This document shows positions 10,300-20,254 of a DNA stretch of 64,000 bases, in pieces. The stretch comes from Talaromyces rugulosus. Taxonomy: Eukaryota > Ascomycota > Eurotiomycetes > Eurotiales > Trichocomaceae. Each line of letters starts with the position of its first letter. Position 1 is the stretch's first letter. The notes under the pieces are model-generated. The model did not search any database. It saw only the letters and a list, made by a program, of their open reading frames with translations, and was not told where the DNA came from. The stretch covers positions 5,456,001 to 5,520,000 of the forward strand of contig NC_049561.1 of assembly GCF_013368755.1 (NCBI RefSeq). The letters run 5' to 3'. The position numbers and the translations under genes are program-made.

Positions 10300-10573
10300 T
10301 GTGACGGCTGAGCCTGAGGCTATCCCCAAGGGTAGGAGCGGCCTCGTGGCCGGATGGGAGGCCTCAGGCAGGAAGGGCATCAACCCTAACCCGCGGTGCC
10401 AGATCTGGGGATAGCCTCACCCCGGGGCCATAAGGGGTCAAGCTGGTTACCTAAGCACACAAGATAAAACCTTCCCGCAGGTCCTGGTAGTTAGATTCCT
10501 TTCCCATGCTTGTTGTTTTAGAGAATCGCACCCCTAGATAGGAATCGAATATCTTTGGAAAAGGCACGTCACA
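10300..10573 (+). repeat. 3' LTR of intact family A copy
   Basis: 274 bp, identical by eye to 4579-4852, followed by CTCTT (10574-10578), the second copy of the target duplication. Confidence 0.96.
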
Positions 10574-11149
10574 CTCTTAAGTATTTTATAACTACTAAAG
10601 CTCTGAACATCTAATAAGCTCGATAGTGTGAGTTCTTAAAAAAATACTATTTTATACTCAGATACTGACTAGGAAAAACAAATATATTAATAGACACCCT
10701 TATCTAAAGAAAAGATAAAAAGGTGAAAAATCTTAATTACTAGAATTAAACGCTACTGCCACAGTATAAAATCAATAATAAAATTGTACTTGAGATAGTA
10801 TATATAGAACTAATTACTCTAATTATAGAAGATAATATTATTATTAAGATATTAGCGGCTAATAAAGAATATATAATTAAGAAAAGTGCCAAAGTCTTAC
10901 TCTTAGAGAAAGGAGAGAGCTATAGGATAATTAAAGAATAACTTTTCTTTAATAAATGACTCTATATTCCTAAGAAGGATGATTTATAAATATAACTACT
11001 AGATAAAGTATATTGATAATCTGTAATAACACACTCAGGATATATAAAGATACTGAAGCTAGTCTAAGAATAGTTCTACTAGGAAGTATAGAGCAATAAT
11101 ATAAACTAGTATATAAACAATTACAAGATATACAAGAAGATAAACACGC
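10574..11149 (+). pseudogene. Family A pol relic, segment 2 (RNase H to integrase zinc region)
   Basis: Continuation of the degraded A copy, collinear with intact pol 8473-9048. It begins with the duplicated CTCTT and ends with CACGC (11145-11149), the target of family B. Many transition-type stops are present. Confidence 0.92.
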
Positions 11150-11297
11150 TGTCATAAGAATCGTGAACGCTCAGCCAATCGATAAGTAGCGGACGCTACT
11201 TACATAAGCAAGCTGCCTGAAACTCCTATGGAGTAGACTTGCTAATTGTAGGAACGAAGACGGAAGTGACTACACGAGAACTCACGTGATCTGGACA

Positions 11298-11574
11298 GTG
11301 CAGATGCACTGGTTTAGTGAAGACACACCAGGTGGACATACACCCTAAATGGTGCGGCTGCACCATTTCCGTGCAAATACACTTAGTGCAGAACCACCTA
11401 CCCTGTGCGAGTACACCCGGTGCGGATGCACCCCAGCGGTGCGCATGCACCATGTCAGTGGAAGTGCACCATGGCACGTGACTATGCAGGGAACATAGCC
11501 AAACATAGCCAGACTATGTTTGGATATGTCAACAACATAGCCAACAGAGCATCGACTATGCTCGCTATGTTTAG
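11298..11574 (+). promoter_or_regulatory. Two arrays of short inverted motifs in the family B U3 region
   Basis: From 11298 to about 11480 a palindrome-like unit recurs at least six times in variants: GTGCAGATGCAC, GTGCGGCTGCACC, GTGCGGATGCACC, GTGCGCATGCACC, AAGTGCACC, GGCACGTG. From about 11481 to 11574 a second unit, AACATAGCC or its inverse CTATGTT, recurs about six times. Both lie just upstream of the TATA box. They look like clustered binding sites for dimeric proteins, or DNA able to form hairpins. The same arrays recur in the 3' LTR (about 18422-18698). Confidence 0.55.
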
Positions 11575-11581
11575 GATCAGC

Positions 11582-11631
11582 TATATAAGGACACTCATTT
11601 ACCATCATGTATCTAGCTCATTGTGTTTTAT
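11582..11631 (+). promoter_or_regulatory. Probable LTR promoter and start of the R region, family B
   Basis: TATATAA at 11582-11588 stands about 35 nt before GTGTTTTAT (11623-11631), which is the exact complement of the sequence directly after the 5' LTR. Both facts point to transcription starting near 11621-11623. The same sequence is repeated in the 3' LTR with TATATAA at 18706-18712. Confidence 0.55.
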
Positions 11632-11806
11632 TCTCTCAAGCAAATAGCATATTACTATTACTCTTCAACATACTTTGCAGCCTATCATTGCGATAGTACT
11701 CTACTTATCCTAGGATTGCCTTACACAACGTTCTCATCTTGTCTTCTGTTAGCAGAATACCCACCCCGATTCACATCTTGGTGACGAGTTGTTGAACCGA
11801 TTGACA

Positions 11807-11815
11807 ATAAAACAC
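11807..11815 (+). other. Self-complementary primer-binding site, family B
   Basis: ATAAAACAC begins at the first base after the LTR and is complementary over 9 nt to 11623-11631 in the LTR, or 10 nt if the last LTR base is counted. No tRNA-type TGG is present. The match suggests Tf1-like self-priming. Confidence 0.65.
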
Positions 11816-11875
11816 CCTCATAACACGAAGTTTTGAGAACTAGGTAAGCAATCAAACCTTACTAACGAGCTAATC

Positions 11876-14800
11876 ATGGCAGGAAATAGCAATGCACCAG
11901 CAGCAGGACCGGCAACTCCGCGCCCACCTGCAAGACAAGCAAGACCAGTCGATCAAGACAGTGACGATGAACCCGACGAGCAAACCCAGCAAAGATTCAC
12001 CACGTTGGAAAGAGTCATCGATCAAATGAATGAACACATTCAAAGACTGCAAGCTGCAATCGCTGAAAGAGACGATCATGTCAACCAACTCGAAGCTCAA
12101 GTCATGGCTATACCACCTGGCGAAGCTGGAACAGCCGGCAACAGGGTCAAACTACCAAAACCCATGACCTTCGACGGAACTAGATCTAAGTTGAAGACAT
12201 TTTTGGTCAACATGGAAATGCATATCGAAGCCAACCAGATCACCCATGACAAAAAGAAAATGATCTTTGTGGCATCATGCTTTACCGATGCAGCAGCAGA
12301 ATGGATACAACCCATGCTAAGTGAATTGTACACTACCGACAGAAGTAGTTGGGGGACTATCACCAGGGAACTGTTTTCGAACTACGGCATGTTCAAACAG
12401 AAACTTGGAGAAGCGTTCGGAAACATCGACGAGCTACGGACCGCGGAAAGACAACTAAGATACCTACGACAGACCGGATCCGCTCAGCAGTTGGCAACCA
12501 AATTCCGACAGATAGTAACACCACTACACTATGATGATGCTATTCAAATCGCAACCTTTGAGAACATGCTCAAGGAAGAAGTCCAGACGGAACTCATCAA
12601 ACTCGACCGACCCGACAACATTGACAGATTCATTGAGATGGCGGTCAAGATTGACAACAAACTGTTCGAGATCAAACAGAAGCGACAGGAGTTTCAGAGA
12701 TGGAAGAAAGTTGGAGGATTCCCTCAGTATGCCAACACATCGGCAAAGCGAGGAACCCAATACGACAAGGACGGCGATGTCAAGATGCAGCTCAACAACG
12801 TGATCAGTAAGGAAGAAATGGCCAAGCGCAAGGAAAACAAAGCTTGTTACAAGTGCGGACGAAAAGGACACTTTGCACGACAGTGTCGATCAGGGCAAAA
12901 CAAACAGAACGGTAACGTCAGCCCTCAAAAAATAACAACAGTCCATCAACAAGTTGCGGCCATACACCAGACAATTGTGACCCCCTCGGACAGTGAGGAG
13001 GAGGAGTCAGAAAATGAACAGGTCGACGAAGTCAAGGACTTCTGGGGACCGATACTAGAAAAGGAAATATACGAATCGCTCAAGAAATTCGAGCAAGAAG
13101 ATAGCCCTGGGCAATCTAAGGGACGCCTCAGACAGAGTTCAGAAAGGGAACCACCCCAGGAAGAAGACGCTAACCCGGAAGAAGCGCAACCTCACCTACG
13201 ACGAGGTCAAGAGAAAGGACCGATCAGAGAACCTCGCAGAGAAGACCAATACAGCAAAACCGCTGGACGGCGTATTGATGACCTTTCATCAGGAAGTGAA
13301 AGCCGACACCCCCTGACGTTTCGAGACGGTGGAAAAGACAGAGAAGTTGACCACGAGGACTCGGATCGAGAATCAGACACCCCGCAACATTCACAGTTAA
13401 CAAGAACAACAAACCTCAGAAGAGACGCCGCAAGGGCGATCGACCAAGCAAATGAAACAATCAGACTGTTCCAGAAACGACCACCAATCACAAAGAAAGA
13501 ATGGGATTCAGTCCTAGGAACCAGCACGACGGTTCCAGGAATAAAAATTGAGATTCCAGAAACAAGCAAAGAAGAACTGAAAACAGACAGCGAAGACTCC
13601 GAAACAACAGAAGAATTCCCTGAAATCGACTACGAAGAACCAAAACGAGAATGCAGTTGCAAACCACCCAAACCAGTATGTTGGGAAGACTCTATTCAGA
13701 CATACCGACAACACATCCTCGAATGCGAAAAATGCCACGAGTGGACATTTCACAAATGCGATATGCACGGAAAAAAGAACATCGCACTCGCAAACGAATT
13801 CGAATACGTCTCACTCACCAAAGGAACACGGTTGTGCCACCCGATGCTTGGGCATACCGAAAGATGTTCATGCATGTACTACCCACAATATGGAGGACAC
13901 CATCACAAGAAAATACACTGGACGCAATGCTATGAGTCAAAATGTCCGACTCACCTCGAAGAAAAGGAAAAGAACAAATGGAAGCCAACGGCACCGATGA
14001 TCATCTATCAACCCATCCCGGACTGCCCGAAGGGCTGGAACGAATGTTGGTGCTACGCAGAAGAAATTTGGCACCCTTTCCATAATAGCATCGAAACTGA
14101 CCAGTGCTACGCGAAAAAATGTCCATACCACGAAGGACGAGTCATCTACACCGATGAAGACTGGACCGAAATTGTTCTATCACAGAAACGATACCTTGAG
14201 AGGCACAGAAAGGGACACCACCTTATTGCCACAACTATCAAGACAGGAGAAACTGTGATCATTATCAAGGGAACAATCAACGGACACGAAGCCAAACTAC
14301 TCCTCGACTCGGGAGCATCAACGAACTACATTAGCGAAGCATACGTCAAGAAAAACAGGATCCAAACGCACGAGACAAACCTATGGCATACTGTACAAAA
14401 TTTTGAAGGACAAATCACGATCGAAGGATTCGTACGACGAACTGGAAACATCACACTCAAATCAGGAGAACACGAAGAAAGCATCCAACTGGATTTAAGT
14501 CCGTTCGAGCGAAAGGATTTCGACATTATACTCGGAATGACGTGGCTACGGAAACATAATCCTGTCATTGACTGGAAACACGAGACGGTGTCAATAGACC
14601 TGAAAACGCTGCAAACAGAGCAGATGGGGATCAAGCCGAACCAGCAGTTGAAGGTGAAACATGCTGAAGAAATAAACGAAATAGGCCGACAAATTGAAAC
14701 ACGAAAGAAACCAAAAGAAATCTACGAAAAAGAACTAAAGGAAGTGCTCGACAAGCTACCAGAAAAATATCGGGACTTTACCGAATTATTTGTGAAGAAA

Positions 14801-17686
14801 GAATATCGACTACCACAACACGAAACAGAATACGAAGCAGAGATACCGCTCAAGGAAGGAGCACAAGTACCACAAGTGAAGCAACGACAAATCTCACAAG
14901 ATGAACTCCGAACTACTAAGGAATTCATTGAGAAATTCTTAGCAGCCGGTTACATCAGAGAATCAAAAGCAAAGGCTTCTGCACAAGCAATGTTTGTACC
15001 AAAACGCGACGGATCACCACGAATGGTCATCGACTACCGAAAATTAAACAATATGACCGAAGACGACGCAAACAAAGCACCACACCAGGAACAGAAGAGA
15101 GATTTATTGCAAGGCGCAAAAATCATGACAATGTTCGACGTTGAATGGGGATACTACAACCTACGAATGAAAAATGACGACATCTGGAAAACAGCATTCC
15201 TTACAGACTTGGGACTGTACGAATGGCTAGTAGCGCCTATGGGACTCAAACGGCTACCAGCAGAATTCGCGAGGTTTATGACCCACATCCTACGGGAATA
15301 CCTTAACCTCTTCGTTGCAGTATACTTCGATGATGTTATAGTCTACTCAAAAGACCCCAAGGAACACGATAACCATGTACGACTGGTTATGACAAAACTC
15401 ATGGAAGCAGGATTAACTCTCAAAATCAAGAAGTGTGAATTCGACACCACACGAGTCAACTACCTAGGAATGGTATATACAACAAACGGACTAGAAATAC
15501 CGAAAGAGAAATTAGACGCTATCCTCGAATGGCCAACTCCAACGAACGTCCACGACGTACAATCTTTTCTTGGAGCCAGCGGATACGTTCGACGATATCT
15601 TGAGAAATACTCAGACGTTACAACACCAATGACAGAATTGCTGAAAAAAGACGAACCATTCGATTGGACAGCAAGAAGACAACGATCTTTTGAAAACGTT
15701 AAAGAACTCGTTAAAATTGCGCCAATATTACAACTGTTTAACCCAGAATTACAAAGCATTCTACGAACAGACGCATCTGGATATGCTCTTGGAGCAATCC
15801 ATGAACAAATCAATGAAAAAGGAGAAACGCAGATTGTCGCATTCTACTCGAGAAAGTTTACATCGGCGGAAGTTAACTACGACGTCCACGACCGAGAATT
15901 ACTCGCGATAGTTCAAGCATTTCGACAATGGCGGCACTATCTCCAAGGAGCAAAACATGAAGTAATCGTCAAAAGCGATCATCACAATTTGAAGTACTTC
16001 ACGACAACAAAAGAATTATCTGGAAGACAAATACGATGGGCCGAAGAACTAGCCAAATTCAATTACAGGATTGAACATATTCCAGGAAAACAAAATGCAG
16101 CAGCAGACGCATTAAGCAGACGACCAGATTACGCAATCGGGATAGAACCCCCCAAGACAAACATTCTGCAAGAAGAATCAGGAGTTCTACGCCACAATCA
16201 CAATGCGATCATTGCGACCGCAATAAGAGTTGTTGACGATGATCCGTTCTACGAACGAATGTATCGGGAAACCAACAAGGATCAAAAAATACAAGAAGAA
16301 TTACAAGCCGGACAAGTTACGAAAAATGTTCAGAAAGGCTTAGCGATATGGAATGGAATGATCAGAGTACCGCAGAATATGACTACGGAAGTCATTCAGC
16401 GATACCACGATCCTCCAACAAAAGGACACCAAGGAGTTGAAAGGACAATCGAAATGATTACCCGAACATTCTACTTTCCTTATGTCCGAAAAAGGGTTGA
16501 GAATTACATCAGAAACTGCGACGAATGCAACAGAAACAAAGCAGTACACCACAAACCCTTTGGAAAAATGCAAATACCGGAAGTACCAGAAGAAGCATGG
16601 AAAAGTATCACTGTTGACTTTATCCAAGGACTACCGCAGTCCAAGGACCCAGTAACAGGAATTACCTACACCGATGCCATGATAACAGTCGACCGACTTA
16701 CGAAATATGTTATCTTAGAACCAACACCAAAGGATATGACAGCAGAACAATGTGCAAAACTTATGTTACGAAAAGTTTTTGTATGGACCGGATTACCAAA
16801 CGAACTTATCACAGACCGAGACAAGTTGTTTACATCCAAATATTGGCAGACAATTGCAAAGGCATGCGGAATGCATCACAAGTTATCAACCGCGAATCAC
16901 CAACAGACTGATGGCCAGTCCGAGAGAATGATTCAAACAGTTGAACAGTATTTTCGACACTATTTAGATTGGGAACAAGACAATTGGGTAGAACTACTAC
17001 CATTAGCACAGTTCGCATTAAACAATGCAGAAAACGCTACGACAAAACAAGTTCCACATTTTGCGAATCTTGGACGACACCCAAGAATGACATGGTCTGA
17101 AGTACCACGAGAAGGATTATCCGAAGCCGCGATAATACAAGCCAACAAACTACAGGCACTCCATCAGACAATATCGAAAGACATCAAGTGGGCTGAAAAC
17201 CGAATGAAGACCTACTACGACAAGAAGCGCGAGGACGCGCCAATCCTCAAAAAGGGGGAGAAAGTTTACTTACTACGACGAACAATTGGACAGAAAAAAT
17301 TCAACATTCCAAGCAAGAGACCAAGCAACAAACTTGACGCTATCAAATACGGACCTTTCACAATTCAAGAAAAACTCGCTAACGACAATTACAAACTCCG
17401 ACTACCAGCAAGAATGAAAGTGCACCCAGTATTTCACATCTCATTATTGGAACCAACCGAAAACCCAGAAAACAGTAACGACGAAGCAACCGAGGATGAA
17501 TATGAAGTTGAAAACATTCTAAAGAGAAAGTTAGTGGAAGGAAGAATCTTTTACTTAGTCAGCTGGAAAGGATACGGACCGGAACACAACTCATGGGAAC
17601 CAGTTAGGCACTTGAACTGCCCCGAAAAGATTCGAGCGTTTCGCCAGAAAGAAACTCGGAGAGGACGTGGTCGAACTCGTTGTTAG
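11876..17686 (+). CDS. gag-pol: Gag-Pol polyprotein in one frame with C-terminal chromodomain, family B
   Basis: 1936 residues in a single open frame with no frameshift between Gag and Pol, as in Tf1. Gag comes first, with a CCHC zinc knuckle CYKCGRKGHFARQC (about 323-336). A long acidic linker follows, then a Cys/His-rich module (about 585-760, many C-x-C, C-x2-C and H pairs) that I do not know from standard gypsy proteins. The protease has LLLDSGAS (about 807). RT has YFDD (about 1149), RNase H has RTDASG (about 1298) and the integrase zinc region is about 1511-1551. Integrase Asp residues lie near 1581 and 1646, with Glu near 1683. A canonical chromodomain (VSWKGYGPEHNSWEP) closes the protein and probably steers integration to marked chromatin. 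The frame is intact. Confidence 0.93.
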   Translation: MAGNSNAPAAGPATPRPPARQARPVDQDSDDEPDEQTQQRFTTLERVIDQMNEHIQRLQAAIAERDDHVNQLEAQVMAIPPGEAGTAGNRVKLPKPMTFDGTRSKLKTFLVNMEMHIEANQITHDKKKMIFVASCFTDAAAEWIQPMLSELYTTDRSSWGTITRELFSNYGMFKQKLGEAFGNIDELRTAERQLRYLRQTGSAQQLATKFRQIVTPLHYDDAIQIATFENMLKEEVQTELIKLDRPDNIDRFIEMAVKIDNKLFEIKQKRQEFQRWKKVGGFPQYANTSAKRGTQYDKDGDVKMQLNNVISKEEMAKRKENKACYKCGRKGHFARQCRSGQNKQNGNVSPQKITTVHQQVAAIHQTIVTPSDSEEEESENEQVDEVKDFWGPILEKEIYESLKKFEQEDSPGQSKGRLRQSSEREPPQEEDANPEEAQPHLRRGQEKGPIREPRREDQYSKTAGRRIDDLSSGSESRHPLTFRDGGKDREVDHEDSDRESDTPQHSQLTRTTNLRRDAARAIDQANETIRLFQKRPPITKKEWDSVLGTSTTVPGIKIEIPETSKEELKTDSEDSETTEEFPEIDYEEPKRECSCKPPKPVCWEDSIQTYRQHILECEKCHEWTFHKCDMHGKKNIALANEFEYVSLTKGTRLCHPMLGHTERCSCMYYPQYGGHHHKKIHWTQCYESKCPTHLEEKEKNKWKPTAPMIIYQPIPDCPKGWNECWCYAEEIWHPFHNSIETDQCYAKKCPYHEGRVIYTDEDWTEIVLSQKRYLERHRKGHHLIATTIKTGETVIIIKGTINGHEAKLLLDSGASTNYISEAYVKKNRIQTHETNLWHTVQNFEGQITIEGFVRRTGNITLKSGEHEESIQLDLSPFERKDFDIILGMTWLRKHNPVIDWKHETVSIDLKTLQTEQMGIKPNQQLKVKHAEEINEIGRQIETRKKPKEIYEKELKEVLDKLPEKYRDFTELFVKKEYRLPQHETEYEAEIPLKEGAQVPQVKQRQISQDELRTTKEFIEKFLAAGYIRESKAKASAQAMFVPKRDGSPRMVIDYRKLNNMTEDDANKAPHQEQKRDLLQGAKIMTMFDVEWGYYNLRMKNDDIWKTAFLTDLGLYEWLVAPMGLKRLPAEFARFMTHILREYLNLFVAVYFDDVIVYSKDPKEHDNHVRLVMTKLMEAGLTLKIKKCEFDTTRVNYLGMVYTTNGLEIPKEKLDAILEWPTPTNVHDVQSFLGASGYVRRYLEKYSDVTTPMTELLKKDEPFDWTARRQRSFENVKELVKIAPILQLFNPELQSILRTDASGYALGAIHEQINEKGETQIVAFYSRKFTSAEVNYDVHDRELLAIVQAFRQWRHYLQGAKHEVIVKSDHHNLKYFTTTKELSGRQIRWAEELAKFNYRIEHIPGKQNAAADALSRRPDYAIGIEPPKTNILQEESGVLRHNHNAIIATAIRVVDDDPFYERMYRETNKDQKIQEELQAGQVTKNVQKGLAIWNGMIRVPQNMTTEVIQRYHDPPTKGHQGVERTIEMITRTFYFPYVRKRVENYIRNCDECNRNKAVHHKPFGKMQIPEVPEEAWKSITVDFIQGLPQSKDPVTGITYTDAMITVDRLTKYVILEPTPKDMTAEQCAKLMLRKVFVWTGLPNELITDRDKLFTSKYWQTIAKACGMHHKLSTANHQQTDGQSERMIQTVEQYFRHYLDWEQDNWVELLPLAQFALNNAENATTKQVPHFANLGRHPRMTWSEVPREGLSEAAIIQANKLQALHQTISKDIKWAENRMKTYYDKKREDAPILKKGEKVYLLRRTIGQKKFNIPSKRPSNKLDAIKYGPFTIQEKLANDNYKLRLPARMKVHPVFHISLLEPTENPENSNDEATEDEYEVENILKRKLVEGRIFYLVSWKGYGPEHNSWEPVRHLNCPEKIRAFRQKETRRGRGRTRC

Positions 17687-18158
17687 ACGACACGGGAAAC
17701 TCCTGGATGGCAGCCGCAATCATCTCGTTTGATTTTTGCAGCTCGGCCTCTCGTTTCCGTTCCTCCTCCTCCTTTTCCTCCAAACGCTCCAACTCCTCCA
17801 CATCCTTTATATCCGTTTGAATAAATTCTCCAGCACGCTTTCGGAGAAGTTTCCTTTGTTTATGCAAACGAGCCCGTTTGGCAAGGAGAGCCTCAAGCTC
17901 AGCATTCAACCGATCGTCATCGGCCTCAATCTTCTCTTGAGCCTTGATGAGCTTTTTCCACGCCAGGTCAGACGAGGCCATATCGCGACACTTGCAGCGA
18001 CCAAAACCAACGCACTCGCTACAGCGACTCGAAATTTCAGATTTAATGCAAACCTTCCCTTGGACTGCACAACGATGACAAGGAATCGGCAGAATAATAC
18101 CAGACTGTTCGATACGCAGCCGAAGGTTTTTCGTATTTATGTTTTGCTTTGACGACAT
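17604..18158 (-). CDS. Antisense ORF in family B: Zn2Cys6-like cysteine cluster plus coiled coil
   Basis: 184 residues on the strand opposite to gag-pol, lying between the end of pol and the 3' LTR. Its last 83 nt overlap the pol 3' end. The N-terminal part has Cys at 27, 30, 37, 46, 49 and 55/57 (C-x2-C-x6-C-x8-C-x2-C-x5/7-C), close to the spacing of GAL4-type binuclear zinc clusters but without their usual basic residues. About residues 70-145 are highly charged (Glu, Lys, Arg) with regular Leu and look like a coiled coil for dimerisation. The ORF fills nearly all the space not used by pol and is undamaged, which suggests it is kept. Function is unknown; a regulatory, DNA-binding or nucleic-acid chaperone role is inference. 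Confidence 0.7.
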   Translation of the reverse strand: MSSKQNINTKNLRLRIEQSGIILPIPCHRCAVQGKVCIKSEISSRCSECVGFGRCKCRDMASSDLAWKKLIKAQEKIEADDDRLNAELEALLAKRARLHKQRKLLRKRAGEFIQTDIKDVEELERLEEKEEEERKREAELQKSNEMIAAAIQEFPVSSNNEFDHVLSEFLSGETLESFRGSSSA

Positions 18159-18260
18159 GGTCAGAACATCACCACCAAGAATGTTAACAAGAAAGAAATT
18201 CGCCTACCTATGCGACGGGGGGCCTGCGACTATTTATGTGACTGTCGGGACGCCAGCCTT

Positions 18261-18273
18261 CGAAGGAGGGGAT
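18261..18273 (+). other. Polypurine tract, family B
   Basis: CGAAGGAGGGGAT directly precedes the 3' LTR at 18274 and is the likely plus-strand primer. Confidence 0.75.
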
Positions 18274-18930
18274 TGTCATAAGAATCGTGAACGCTCAGCC
18301 AATCGATAAGTAGCGGACGCTACTTACATAAGCAAGCTGCCTGAAACTCCTATGGAGTAGACTTGCTAATTGTAGGAACGAAGACGGAAGTGACTACACG
18401 AGAACTCACGTGATCTGGACAGTGCAGATGCACTGGTTTAGTGAAGACACACCAGGTGGACATACACCCTAAATGGTGCGGCTGCACCATTTCCGTGCAA
18501 ATACACTTAGTGCAGAACCACCTACCCTGTGCGAGTACACCCGGTGCGGATGCACCCCAGCGGTGCGCATGCACCATGTCAGTGGAAGTGCACCATGGCA
18601 CGTGACTATGCAGGGAACATAGCCAAACATAGCCAGACTATGTTTGGATATGTCAACAACATAGCCAACAGAGCATCGACTATGCTCGCTATGTTTAGGA
18701 TCAGCTATATAAGGACACTCATTTACCATCATGTATCTAGCTCATTGTGTTTTATTCTCTCAAGCAAATAGCATATTACTATTACTCTTCAACATACTTT
18801 GCAGCCTATCATTGCGATAGTACTCTACTTATCCTAGGATTGCCTTACACAACGTTCTCATCTTGTCTTCTGTTAGCAGAATACCCACCCCGATTCACAT
18901 CTTGGTGACGAGTTGTTGAACCGATTGACA
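18274..18930 (+). repeat. 3' LTR of family B (657 bp)
   Basis: Identical by eye to 11150-11806, followed by CACGC (18931-18935). Confidence 0.96.
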
Positions 18931-19853
18931 CACGCGCAGAGATAGGACCTCTAGATTTCTTCAACTGTTACCTATCTCAGTACGACCTTAGCAGCATTTA
19001 TTAATAGACTTTATAGAGCTATCCTAGAACAAATAGGGATTTGATAATATTTTTGTCACTGTTGATTATTTAACCAAAAGACCAGTCTTTATACTGTGCC
19101 ATAAAGAAGTGACAGCTAGAGATATAGTAAAGTTATAGATTCAGTATATTTTCCTGTAAATAGGCCTGCTAGACAGCATTATATTAAATTAAGGAGGCTA
19201 GTTCATCTTTAAGTTCTAAAGAGAGGCGTGTTAAATCTTTTATATTAAGATAAAGCTGTTGACAGCATAACATACCTAGATAGATAGATAAATAGAGATA
19301 ACAAATTAGTATCTTCAGCAGTAGCTACAGCTATATATTAACTTTGTAATAAATGACTAATTAAAATATCTATTAATTATTGACTTTATAGCTGCATCAT
19401 TACTATAGAAATCTATAGGAATATCCTTATTTAAGATAGAAAAAGATTATACTCCTTAGATATTATTTAATTAAGCACTATTAATACTGTCTAGAAGCTA
19501 TACACTAAATGAGAAAAAAGCCTAAGCATAGGTATAGTATTTAGAGTATATATAGAACCACGCCCACAATAATATTATAGAAATATAAGGTAGATAGCAA
19601 TAGCAAATAAACAAGTATAGATAGAAGATAGACTTTAGAGTTAGTGACCATATCTATATTAGTAACAAAGGATGAGATATAGGATAACTAGATAGAAAGC
19701 TAGGCTATTAGTCTAAAAAACTATATAAGATACTATATAAGATAAGATATACTTTTGAATTAGATTTACTATAAGGTGTATAAGTGTACTATATTTTTTT
19801 TTTAGACAAGCTCCACCATGCTATTTTAACTGAGCCTCTTACTAGTTAACTGG
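18931..19853 (+). pseudogene. Family A pol relic, segment 3 (integrase core)
   Basis: Collinear with intact pol 9044-9966. The integrase core can be followed through many stops. It ends at ACTGG (19849-19853), the target of element C. Confidence 0.92.
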
Positions 19854-20110
19854 TGTTACGGGCTAGGTCCCGTCTTACTGGCCTTATGTAGGTCCAGGAA
19901 TTGAGTAGATTCGAACGTGAGAAAGAGAAGGAAAAGGTTCGCAGGGATTTGCATTGTCGAATATTGATACAGGCGAGTGTGGGTCCTAGGGGCGCCCTAG
20001 CAAATCTGATATAGCATTAGGGGGTTTTTCTATGGTGAACTAGGTGCGGACCAGGTGTGGTTATTTTATGAGAGCGAAGCTTGAGTATCTCAGGGGCTAA
20101 GATTCTAACA
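19854..20110 (-). repeat. Left LTR of family C (3' LTR in element sense)
   Basis: 257 bp, TGTTACGG...CTAACA. Compared with 25096-25352 the outer (left) part keeps C and G where the other copy has T and A; inwards the relation is reversed. Confidence 0.93.
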
Positions 20111-20113
20111 TTA

Positions 20114-20125
20114 CTCCCCCCCTTC
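20114..20125 (-). other. Polypurine tract, family C
   Basis: On the minus strand GAAGGGGGGGAG stands three bases from the left LTR. It resembles the family A tract and fixes the orientation of the element. Confidence 0.75.
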
Positions 20126-20254
20126 GGCAAGGGCGTTGTGGTGTTGGAGCCAGTGGTTGAGTGCTTTAGTATCTTCTATAGACCAGACAGGTTCCTATGT
20201 AGGTCACACATATCTAGTTCAATGGATAAGGTATTGCTTTATATATCTGTGGCC

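Larger units (their letters stand above)
4579..10573 (+). mobile_element. Ty3/gypsy retrotransposon family A, intact copy (5995 bp)
   Basis: Complete LTR element with identical 274-bp LTRs, open gag and pol, a primer-binding site, a polypurine tract and target duplication CTTCT read as CTCTT at 4574-4578 and 10574-10578. It sits in the RNase H region of a degraded copy of its own family. Domain order protease, RT, RNase H, integrase, chromodomain-like tail places it among Ty3/gypsy chromoviruses. Identical LTRs and open frames mean a recent insertion that has escaped the mutation seen in the host copy. It looks potentially autonomous. Confidence 0.96.
11150..11806 (+). repeat. 5' LTR of family B (657 bp)
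   Basis: TGTCATAA...GATTGACA, identical by eye to 18274-18930. It contains two arrays of short palindromic motifs upstream of a TATA box. Confidence 0.96.
11150..18930 (+). mobile_element. Ty3/gypsy retrotransposon family B, intact copy (7781 bp)
   Basis: Bounded by 657-bp LTRs (11150-11806 and 18274-18930) that look identical, with target duplication CACGC at 11145-11149 and 18931-18935. It is inserted in the integrase region of the degraded A copy. It encodes one long Gag-Pol frame and, after it on the opposite strand, a 184-residue ORF. A C-terminal chromodomain puts it in the chromovirus branch. It shows no RIP-like damage, so the insertion is recent. Confidence 0.96.

Noticed and set aside
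11226..11608. Overlapping minus-strand open frames in the family B LTR, repeated at 18350-18732.
   Set aside because: They arise from the palindromic motif arrays, duplicate because the LTRs are identical, and have no domain.
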